Of a DNA stretch of 64,000 nt, positions 15,301 through 27,300 are shown piece after piece. The stretch comes from Archilochus colubris (taxonomy: Eukaryota > Chordata > Aves > Apodiformes > Trochilidae), in the NCBI GenBank assembly GCA_023079485.1, contig CM041083.1, positions 158,170,552 to 158,234,551 of the forward strand, in the 5' to 3' direction. Numbering within the stretch: position 1 is the first letter of the stretch; each line of letters opens with the position of its first letter. A program made the translations under genes and the position numbers. The notes under the pieces were generated by a model. The model saw only the letters and a program-made list of their open reading frames with translations. It made no database searches and was not told the origin of the DNA.

Positions 15301-18300
15301 ATGCATTTACAGTAGAGAAAAGTTTAGAGCAACCCAAATGCAATTTAAAATGAATGGGTATATGTGAGTATGTGAAAATAAATTGATCTGGACATTGCAT
15401 GAGAACTCCTAATGATGCAGCTGTACTCTTTGTCTCCTAATATCCAGTAGTGAATAAGAAAAACAGGCTCATCATCTGTAACAGGATATCTTTTGGATCA
15501 TTTTAGGAGCACAAATGAGAACTGAAATATTGTTAATAGGACTGGAAGTGTGTATTCATGAGCAGGAGGGCACTGGTCAGTGTGCAGTTATAACCTCAAA
15601 ACCTAATTTGAATTTTTTGACCCAGTACTTTGCTTTTGTGTTTGAATGTGCAAATGTATTCCTGTGTTTTAAATTTCTTTGTTTTAAATAGGCACATCAA
15701 TTGCACTGGTAGATCTGTATTTCTCTCTCAAAAGTAAGGCAATTCTATTGTTTAAATAGTGCCCCCGTAGCCTCCAAACAGCCACATTAACTCCTTAGTT
15801 TTGTTGACATTCCTACTACCCATTTATCCTGTCGTTCTCCTATGAAAAAAAAAAAGTAGCTGCAATTGAAACGCTTCTAACTTTATTTCCTTTATTTTCT
15901 AATACTTTTTACCTCTCTCTGAAGTGTGTTTTTTTTTTTTGTTTTGTTCTGATTTTGAATGTCTAAAAGAAGATGGGAAAGTAGGTTGTATGTAGAAGGG
16001 CTTTATATGCTTTTAGATAGAAAGTACCTGAAGTAAAACCTGAAGTTGTTACCTCTTCAGTCTCAGCCACCTATAAAAGGGGTTGTGTATGATAAGTATG
16101 CAAGAGAGGAGGGATAGGGGCATTGCTTGTAGAGCCTCCTGATTACAGAAGTAATTAAAATAAATTCATCTGATCATTTTCCTGACACCATTGCTGATAA
16201 TGACAAGTATGTGTGTTGTTTCTCTTGCAAGAGCACTGGACCTTATAAATAAACAAAACTGATTAATTAAAGAAAGCAGTTGTAGTACTTGCAAACGAAA
16301 ACCACTCTGCAGCCTTTTTAAGACATTCTTCATTTGTCTGTAAATTTGTGTTTAAGTGTTTTGTTTGATATTTTAGAAAAAGCTAAAAATGCATTTTTCT
16401 AGAGCAACATCTCAGTGCCTTGGTATCAGACTAGTTTTTCTTTATTGCTTTCTAGATATGTATCTTTTACCTTTTGCTGAAAGTGAAGTAGTTTCTTTAA
16501 AAATACTGTATTAGTAGGGTAATATCATCTTATTCATGGAATGGAGTGTCCTTTAAGAAAAAAACGAACAATCATAAAAGACTGTTTTGTGATGTGTGCA
16601 CATAGGGGGGCCCTTTTTATTAGACTTTTCATAGTTTATTTTATAATTTTGACAATTTTACCTTTGCTCTATGTGTGGATGCATACAGGCAAGAAAAGGT
16701 AACCTAAGAAGAAGGCTCACTTGACAAAATAATTAGCAACTTAAAATGCCTTAACTTTGCCAGTTAGAAGTTGGGCATCTGTATCTGTTAGTAGCTCTTA
16801 ACCTTCTTTTAGAGTTAATTTAGGTATATGCAGGATGGTTCATGTTGTCCTACGATATAAGAAAAAATAAATCACCCAATGGAGGAGCCTGTTTCTCCTC
16901 CATTTGCTATGAAAATAGCTTGTAATACCTAAGTCTGAGCTTATTATCTTATGCTTCACTGCCCCAAACTACATGAAGTCAATCCCATTCCCTTTCCCAG
17001 ATGCCCTTTAGACCTGTGCATCCAACTCAGTGTTCTTAAAACCTGGCAATGTTAATGAAGACAGTAAGAAACCTCATGCATGAACTTTCTGTCAAGGGAA
17101 ACAAGATGGTTAAACTGGTTCATATCAGAGTTGGGTTGTTGCTGGCATCCTTGTAGGGACCCTTTCATCTTCAGCTTTATTCACAGACTTTATCAGAGTG
17201 TATTGACTTGAAGGAGGTTGTCCTTCACAAAGAAGTAGCTTGCTTTTTAGTGATTGTTGTAGTGGATATATTCTGTATACAAGTAGACAACTACTTTTGT
17301 AAGCATTCCTCTAAAGCCATTAGGGAAAAGTGTTTTGAAAAAATGTGAAGAATTTTTGCTCCAGAGGAAGATTGGACCAGGCAGTGATTTCTTCACACAT
17401 TGGCAAAACTTTATCTTTCAGAATATTCTCAAATAATATTTGGAGAGATCTGGTCTGTGATCTAACTTAACCAGCAATGTGTAATCGATCAACATATTTA
17501 ACTTTACCATTTACTTCAGAATTTATTCTTCTCCTTTGTCTTTCTCTTTCCTGTCTGGTAGAATTGTCTCACATGTTTTTGAGAGAGAGTAGAAATACAG
17601 TAACGTTATCTGTGTTATTTTTCTGTTAAAAGACTGTGTTTGGCAATTCTCTTAGCCTGGGAATCAGACATTTTCAGTTGTATTTGTGAGAAAGAAATAT
17701 TGTATAATAGAATGTATTTGAATTTTATGTTTTAGTCAGTGTAAAAAACTGTGTGGATTTTATCAGGTTTAAAATCTTGTTACTAGTGTAAACTCTTAAA
17801 AAGGAGCAGGTGATGCATACTTACAGCTACTGCTTCCCAGAAACCATCCTGTTTTCTCAGAATCTTTTTCTGAAAGCATCTTTTCACATCCAAAGATTTG
17901 CCAGACATACTGTCTTGATATAAGAAGATGAGTACTATGTTTTTATTTTGTGTAACATGTTGATTTGCTTGTGCACTAAACTACACAGTACTGCATGTTT
18001 TCCATGTAACTTGAAAATATTAATCTTTTAACTGCTGTTTCAACCCTGTTAGACATCATGATGCAAACTTAAATTTTGTAATATAAAAGGCTTTGCTAAA
18101 AAGAACTGAATTTCACATTCTAATATATAAATAAATGTCAACATTATTGTTATTTAAAAAGTGTGTGTATATTTTTACAGCAGGTAATGAGTTTGAAGAA
18201 GATCTAGAGATACTTGAGGAGGCTGCCTTACAGGTATATTTTGGCATTTTATTCATTACAGCATACTTACACATATAATTGCATGAAACCTCTTTGCTAC

Positions 18301-21300
18301 AGAAGAAAATCACTTGTAAGGTTTTTATAATGAAAGGAAATCCAGCTTGTTGCATAACAGCTTAAGAAAGTTGTACAGAAGTTTAGTATTTACATTAAAT
18401 CTTTTTTATAATAAATCTGATTAGAAAAAAGTGCATGAAATGTCACATAGAAAGTTAGACGACCAAGTGTATGTCAAAATATCTGTATGGCTTAGGTTGC
18501 CCTGTTTAGCAAATTTTAAATGTTACAAAAATTAATGCTTCACATGTCTTCAAGATTGCAGAAATAAAATCACTTTTTCAGTAATGTTTATCACGTCCCA
18601 GATAGTATGACTGCAGTTGTTCTGCTTTGATGGTATTTTATTTGTTGTGATGCTTGCTGATGCTTGTCTGTAAGTCCTTATTTATAGCTCTTAGCTGATG
18701 ATGAATATTGAAAAATGAGTTTTCACATTCACTCTTTCTTAATTATCTTTAGGACAACTGTATTGATATTAAGCTGTCACAGTACTTGCTGGAAAAACAG
18801 TTCAGTGCTACAGTCTGACACCATTGTGTAGGCCTTAGATGACAGAACAGTGAACAGAAACTGTCTAGCAGGAATCATATGTTCCTTGCAATTAATACTT
18901 TTTCCAACAGTCTGTTCTTGGACCCTCTGTCTTGTAATTCAAAATGTGAGCTAGGAGCACATGGAAGTAAAGGATTTGATTTTGCTTTTAGTCCCATCAT
19001 TCTCTTATGCAAAGTTGGGATTTCTTTTTCTTTGTCTCACCCCAAAATATCTTTCTTTGAGATCCACCCTTCTTTCTTTAAGAGAATCTGCACTTTACAA
19101 GTTTAATGTTAAGTTTTTTATTTTCTTTTGGAATGTGCTTATTGGTCACATTTTCAGAATCACTTGATTCTTTTTCTGATCACAATTCGGCAGTTTAGGA
19201 TACTCATAACATAAAAATGCATGCTACCTTATTTTTTTAATGGAAATTCTCCCTCAGCTCAAGCAGGCAGGTTGGAGCTGAGATTATCTTTTAAGGTGCC
19301 CTCCAACACAAACCTTTATATGATCTGTGAATCTCTTTTGGCATAAATTATTGTTTTCTAGATTGAGCTGACTTGATTTTTTTTTTATTTCATCAGAGCT
19401 TATCCATTTCTACTTTTGTGGCTTTCAGTGTACAAAAGGTCTATACCAATTGAATTATAGTATGGGAAAATGTCTACATGCAATATACTGAAATGCTGTT
19501 TTATGTCTCTATCCTTTCATCCCCACCCCAACCTCTGCAAAAAAAAAAAAGGTCTGCAAATCTCACTCTGGCATTCTGGGGAAAGGCCTGGCACTATCTC
19601 ACTCCCCAACCATTTTGGAAGCTCTTGAAGGAAGCCTTCCACTGCAGGTACAAAGCAATGAGCAATCATTTCTGGAGGATTTCATTGCCTGTGTACAAGG
19701 ATCAAGTGGTGGACGACTTGCAAGGTAAAAGTTTGTGTGCTGTACAAATAAACCCAGTACTTCATAGTTGTAATGGTTAAGTTTTGCAGTGGAGTAGAAA
19801 ATGTTTGATTATCTGCAAAACTAAAGTATTTGCAACTGGTGTTTGTCTGTACAACTAGCTGTAGAACTTTGATAGCTTTATCAAATGCTAGTTAAATAAA
19901 ACTATTTAGCTGTATTGTTTCTATTAATATTCTAGTTAAAGGCATTTATGTATTCAGACCTGCTGCATCTTTTTTTAGCTGGAAGTCGTATTTATACAGT
20001 AAGAATTTATCTTGTGGGCAGCTGTAAGAGTTTTAATGTTAGATGTTTTTCTTTGCTGCAGGTGGCTTCAGCCAGATTCGTATGCTGATCCTCAAAAGAC
20101 ATCACTGATTTTGAATAAGGATGACATTCGATGTGGTTGGCCAACTGTTATTACAGTACAAACAAAAGACCAGTATGGGGATGTTGTTCACGTTCCTAAT
20201 ATGAAGGTAATTACTTTAATCATGTCTCTTCTTATACTTCATCATGCCATCTTTTAGTATTTTTATAGATATTCCACAGATTACTCTTCTATAGGGAAGA
20301 AAGAGACATTAGTAAATTCATTGTAGTCAGACTCTTTTTTTACCTCTAAATACCTAAAATTATCATATTCTGCATATATTCTGCATCAATACCATTTAAT
20401 GTGATTTGTATCTTGGTTGTAATGAGCTGTATATGTGTAGCTGTGGAAGTCACCATTAAACATTGCCAAAGCTGGTTATGATTTATATGGTGATAAGAAT
20501 ACATTAATTAATTTGTAAGCCAGGAAAGAGTATTATAAATTGTAGTCTGAAAAAATGTGATGCGATAAAGATTCAGAAGCACATTGGTAGACTGTATTAT
20601 AGTCACTTTATTTTAAACTGAAACTGCATTTCCCCCTTTCCTGTTTCTGATATTTGGAAGTTCCTGCAGTCTGAAATTAATTTATTAAATGACTGGCAAG
20701 GTCTGGGATTCTGGGGTTTTGCTTAAGTTGCTTCAGTTAATTACTGATTTTATTCTTGTTGTTGAAGTACTGGAAAGGAAGTGTTCATTGACAGCCTCAG
20801 GTAGATTTAGAAAACCTTTGCACATTTTGGAGTAAAACCTGTGTTACATGTATAAACTTTAGCTGCTTGATATGAAGTGATGAAGCATGCAAACAAAACA
20901 AATTGAATACAAAATGGTTTTCATGAATACAAAATGAATTAGGTTATACCTGTGTTTTAAAGCTGGCTGTTACTGTGGAATAGTTGGTTTTGTTCAAGCC
21001 CAGAAAGTATATAACATACCTTTTACAAAGCCATCATTTTACATAAGAGCTCTTAAATCTGTTCTTTGACTAGAGCATGTATAACTGAGTTATCTTACAG
21101 TGAGCTGTAATCATAGAATCATAGAATCATAGAATCCTAGGGGTTGGAAGGGACCTCGAAAGATCATCTAGTCCAACCCCCCCTGCCAGAGCAGGGCCAC
21201 CTAGAGTACATCGCGCAGGATGTAAGCTCATTAATGAGCAGTCAGTCAACAAAAATAACACAATTAGTCACAAAAACAGCTGGAGTGAAATTTATACATG

Positions 21301-24300
21301 GGGTTAATTAATACTTGTGGCTACTGACTTAAGTTTGAGGCAGAGGAAGTAGAAAACTCTTTAAGTAGCAAGTTTATCATTTAGGAAAACGATACATCAA
21401 AGTAACATCAGAATTATTTCTGTAGTTCTTAATTATTGTTTTCCTTCACAAATGTATTAAATGAACAGAAACCTTAATTCAGTTTCATCATTCTGTTGGA
21501 CTAATTCAGTGTGCAACACACTGAGGTAACTTACAGTAAATTAAGTGAAATTTTGCTGAAACAGTACATTAAATCTGCACTAATTTAACATAGTTTATTG
21601 CAAATTTAAGATAGTAATTCAGAAACTTATTCTCCAGATAGTCTGACCTCTCTGATAAAGCTGTGTACAGCTGACTGTGTTACCTGCACTAATGAAGATC
21701 TCTGGGCAAAATAAATTCAGTTAAACTATGCATTAAAGAGCACAGTATAAATGTACAGAGCTGATGTAGTAGGGTAGCAGAGATCGAGTCAATCTGACCA
21801 CTGCTCTTACTGGTCTAAGAAGCCCTGATGATTCACTCTGAAACCTGTGTACTTATCTGGAAGGCTCTTTTTCTTCCTTTGTAGCATTTTCTGTTGTGGG
21901 AAAAATTGGCATAGCAGACTATGTGCTGTGTCCCAAGGGAGTGCTCTGGTACAGGCAGGACTCACATTGGCCCTTACTGATCGTGTGCCAAGTCATTAGT
22001 GTGCTTCTCTCTTCTATGTTTACAGTTTTCAGAGATGCTGCACTTGGCTTTGCAAATTGTCAAATGCAGAGGCAGGTTTTTGACACACTGAATTTATAGT
22101 GAGTGCTCCAAGCAATTTGTCACTGTACCTTACCAGATCTGAAAGAATGTGTTTGTGTTCTCCCTAAATCACCTTCTGTATTCCGTGTCTTATTACAGGT
22201 AGAAGTCAAAGCTATTCCTGTTTCTCAGAAAAAAACATCTTTGCAACAAGAACAAGTTAAAAAGGTGCAAAGAATACCAGGGAGTCCTGCAACAGCTGCT
22301 TCCCCTAGCAGTGATCTGACCTTTGGAGGACTTCCTTCACCAAAGCTTGATTCTTCCTATGAGCCAATGATAGTGAAAGAAGCTCGATACATTGCTATTA
22401 CAATGATGAAGGTAAGTTGCCATCATTTTGACAATCTAACTATAAAATTCAACATTCAAAGTGTATGAAGTATGCATGGGAAAAGCGAAAATATAATTAT
22501 GGTTTCATCACCTTCTAATGTATTAAAAATTTCTGTGAAATTGTTTAATTTCAGCAGAAAGCTAGGTGCATCAGAAGGGCTAATTGCCAGATCTCTAAAG
22601 CAGTTGTAAACTGGATTAGCATCTAGAAAGAAAAGTTGTCTTTGGTTTTGATTACACTGATGAGCAAATCAGTATGAGTCACTCAAGAGAAATGAGAAGA
22701 GCTATTGAAATGGCAGAGGGGAATTCAAACCTATGTGTCCATACCTTGGGTTGGATAGTTGCAGTGACTCTATATTAGAAAACAGAACTGATGAACATAG
22801 GGAAAAAAAATCAGATCTTAACATAGTAAAAAGGTCATACAAATTATCTATATATCAATGCATAAATATTAAAAAGCATCTGTTGAAATTAGCCATCCTC
22901 AAATGAGTCAGCTTGGAGACTTTGCCAGGAATGGTTTTTAAAGAGGTGAAAACTGACTAATTAGTGTTGATTCAAGTGTACTTCAGCACCTGTGGTATTT
23001 TACATGGATGTAACTTTGGCCTGTGTAAGAGATGTGACATGATGTGTATAACCAGCAGTTGGACAACTTAATAAGACATGACAAATAAGGATTTGGAAAA
23101 GAATAATACATTGTATGATCTATATTGGATTTACGGAGTGTAACAATCAACAAGATAGAATCTTTTAGAGGGAAACATCAATAAAATGGCATCTTTTAGA
23201 GAGTACGGGGTTGTTTCTGCACAGGATACTGCAGCAGTTGGCTATGTGTAAACAGTGCAGCTGGCTACTATGTAATATTTTAATGTATCAATGGAAGAAC
23301 TACAAAATCAATATGGCATACAAGAAATGGTGTTAAAGCTTCTGAAATCACATGTATGAAAAGATATTTACAACCAGAGAGTGCATATCAAGGAGATGAG
23401 TGTGACTGGGTTGTTTGTTGGGGTTTGGTTTTGCTTGGTTTTTTTTCACTTGCGGTACTGCAAAGATAACTTCTTGGCTTGATGCTACTTGGTAATTTTA
23501 GAAGTAACTTGAGCAGGGGGAAAAAAATACATGATGTATTCAGATTTGGAACCCAGATAGGATTTCTCATAAGTATAGTCCACAGGTACCTGCTTCTTCT
23601 TTTTCCATAACAGGTGTAAAATCTGTTTACATAACTGTTATGGAGACATACCTTGGATGGACATATCTTCTACGTGATGGTAGAACAAGTGCAGTGTGTC
23701 CACAATTTAATTTCTAGATTTTAATGACCCTTTGAGTGAGGAATGCTTGATGTTAGTTAGCACATAGTTGTTTTTCATTTCAATCAATCTAAGATAAAAT
23801 GAATACCTAAGTATTCAGTTGAAGTCATCTTGGTAAATAGTAACAGTACAGACCTTCATAAAGATAAAAGTGGAAAAGTCATGCACCAAGGTAAAATACA
23901 AAAAGTGTCTCTTCTTATTGAAACATTCTTGACTTTTATATTTAACACAGCTTGAGTAAAAAGGAAAAAGATCCAAAAAATGCATTGATAATCCACTGGG
24001 CTGGTCTGCAGTTTTTGACCTGAAACACACTAGTTTTCTGATTTTCACATGGTCTTCACTTTTCTAATCTTCACAATTCACTGCCTGCATTCAAAGGCTT
24101 TTTATAAAAAGTGGTACTAGAAGGAATTCAAAGATGAATATCTTTTCATACATGAACACGTGTTTGTTAGTAGTAGCTATTTTTATTATCTAACTAGCAA
24201 TTCCAAGAGAAAGTGCAGACATCTTTTTAATGTATGTGTGTATATAGATGTCTGTGCTTCTCTTTCTGTGCTTTTGAATTTGTTTCTGGTTCCCTGATCA

Positions 24301-27300
24301 CTGCTGGTGATGAGTATAAAGTTAGGTAAGTATGTTATTTGAGAAAATACTCTGCTTACTTCTATTTGTGACTTGTTACTGTTCCTTTTAACTGCTGAAT
24401 TCAGTTGTTGAATTTAATATGTTCATAGGCATATGAAAATTATTCTTTTGAAGAACTACGCTTTGCTTCACCAACACCAAAGAGGTAAACATTAAGCAAT
24501 TAATTACTTAAATTAGCATATCCTGTTACTTCTGCTTACACTCAGACTTGTGTCTCAGACTTACACTCAGCCTTGACTGGCCTTGACTGCCAGGGTAGAA
24601 ATAATACAAAAATGTGTGTTACTATGTTTTTTTCTTAGATTTTGTTTAAAAGTCTGTAATTCTTAATTGTTCTGTTGTTGATTCCTTATTTGTATTATAT
24701 AATCTCTGAATGTGTTCTTTTCTAATTTGCTACAAGTAAGTGTGGATTTAAAGGGTTATAGCTTCATAATAACTACTATGGGACTAATATGTTTGATAGG
24801 AGAAAACAGTATTTAGATAATCTGATAAAAAAATAGTTTTCCAACTAACTATTAAATAGGTTCCCAACTAACTACTACAGGTTATTTTCAAGATGACAAT
24901 AATTCTTTAATTATTTCAATTGGTTTTTTTGTTCCTAGACCCAGTGAAAACATGTTGATCAGAGTCAATAATGATGGTACATATTGTGCAAACTGGACTC
25001 CTGGAGCTGTTGGTCTCTACACCATTCATGTTACTATAGATGGCATTGAAATAGGTACTTAATTTTCAGTATACTTAAGCATAACCATATCCACTTGGCT
25101 GATAAATGTATGTCTTGGTGCTTAAAAGATTTATTATTACAGTTCACTTAGTACCTAGGTTTTTGTTTAGAAGCCTTCTATGTAATTCCATTTTATTTTC
25201 AAAAGGAAAAAAAAAGACCAGTTATTCTGTCATGGAATTAAGGTCATATGTGGCAAATAATGTATTCATAATATGGTTAAACTGTACTACCAGCTTACAC
25301 CAAATGCTGAAGAACCTAAGGAAAGGGGAAATTGTTTCTGACCGTGCAGAAATAAATCATGTCATTTCTTTGTGGAATATTGAGTAAACGTGGTCTTAAC
25401 TAAGTCTCAATTATTTGAACTAATTTTTAAATGCCTAGGGTTTCTTCCTTGGTGAAAATCTTGTTGTCTTGCTAGTCCTATAGACTGTATTTTTAGATAG
25501 CATAGCATGCAGTGGAAAGATTTGGTACAAAGTATGACATGTCTTACAACAGCATGAAATTATCTATCTGTAAACTTCCAAAATATGAAGGTATAGATTT
25601 TGAAAAAAGAATGCTTTCACCATGAAGCAACTCTGCAGGTGTCTGGCAGACAGATAAGTGATTGGTTGTGTTTCATACTGTTGAGTTGAACACAGTTAAA
25701 CTGTAGTTACTGTTTGATATATCCCATTTTTTTTAAACTTACTCTTTGTTTGCTTGTAGATGCTGGACTAGAAGTGAAAGTAAAAGATCCTCCAAAGGGA
25801 ATGATACCTCCTGGAACCCAACTTATTAAACCAAAAGCAGAGCCTCAGCCAAACAAGGTTGGGAGAATTGAAAGAATCCCAAAACGAATGACCAGATAGT
25901 TACTTGGGTGGTATTTTATTGCTGCTTAATGCATATTTTATCATTTTATATTGGTGCAGAACTTAAAGCTTATTTGCAGATCACTTCTGTGTGCTGAATG
26001 AAATGAAATTATTCTACTGGATAAAATGAAAGATGTTCATTCTGTTTTATTTCTGTCTATCCATTGATGAAACTGTTTGAAAGCTCTCAGAAACTACTTC
26101 AGTCTTGGCTTGTAACACAAACATTGTGCAACTGTTAGGAAAACCACAGACTACAACCTGTACTTTTTTTAGATCTTTTTCTTTGATACTATACAATGAT
26201 ATTAATTACACAAAGGAATTGACAAATATTTTATATTTTTTGTTTTATGATAAGGATCTTGCTTCAGTCAATGTAAAATCCAAAATTAGTTATCTGGTGA
26301 TACTTTTTTTTATTTTTTAGAATATAATTGTTTTATTTTTAAAAAGTTACCCTTATCTTTTAGATTCCTTATTTCACTTATCATTCATTCAACCCTGAAG
26401 GACAAAGATAGAAAAGTAATGGAGGAAAGCTGAAAGGTGGTATGGCCGTGCTATACAGAAAATGCCCAGATGGGGGAATCTTTCACTTGCTCTTCTGGGA
26501 TGCAAAGGAAGGGATGTTAAATGAGGCAATATTTTTCTCATGGGATAAACCTTCTTGAAAACACATGAAATTCTGAAAGACAGGTTATTCTTCCCTGTCT
26601 TACTACAGCTGCGAAGGTGGCTACAAAATACATGGTTACAAAATGAATCAGGTATTTGCCAACTTCTTACCTGTACAGCTTGTCCAAGTTGTTTTCCAGC
26701 TTTTTGAATAATACAGAGGTAGCCCCTTTGTACAGGTCCCCAGTCTGTAAATACATCCAGTATCTCCTCCCACAAACAAGATTCTTTTCCCTGCATCTAT
26801 ACCTCAATATATAAATAATAAATTTACCTTCAATTTCCATATATTTTTTTTTTATCCCTCATTGCATTTTTTTTTTATTTTTTTTTTCTCTCCTCTCTTG
26901 GAAGGAAGGCTTCCTGCTTACTTCACTGCCTTCATTAAAACTTCCTGTTCTTACTGGGTGAGATTTACCTCACAACTTAATGATATCTTCATCCAAGCTA
27001 AACATCATATGGGTTGTTTGTTGTCACTAAAATGAGAGGGACTTGTGGTCTAAGATGAGATAAATTGCTGTCCATCTTTTCAGTTATGACAGTGGGAATT
27101 GAGGTGACTGGTTCATACAGGATAGACACAGTTTGTCAAGTGGCAATCTTCCTGATACTTTAAAATATTTGACAGCAAGGTCTCTGGTGTTCTGAGGCAT
27201 TACAGAGTGTTCAGTCATTTCCCTGTGGTGGTGTTCTTCCTTCTTGTTCCGAGTTATAGTCTCTCTTCTGTCCTGCTTCTTGTGTCTGTAGAGCCTGCTG

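Noticed and set aside
19478..19780. 100-codon open frame overlapping exon 15
   Set aside because: It is in a different frame from the conserved MYCBP2 exon at 19552-19724 and matches nothing; it is a shadow.
26389..26796. 135-codon open frame on the minus strand
   Set aside because: About one frame of this length is expected by chance in six frames of 64 kb at this base composition. The protein has no recognisable domain and lies inside a MYCBP2 intron with no splice or promoter context.
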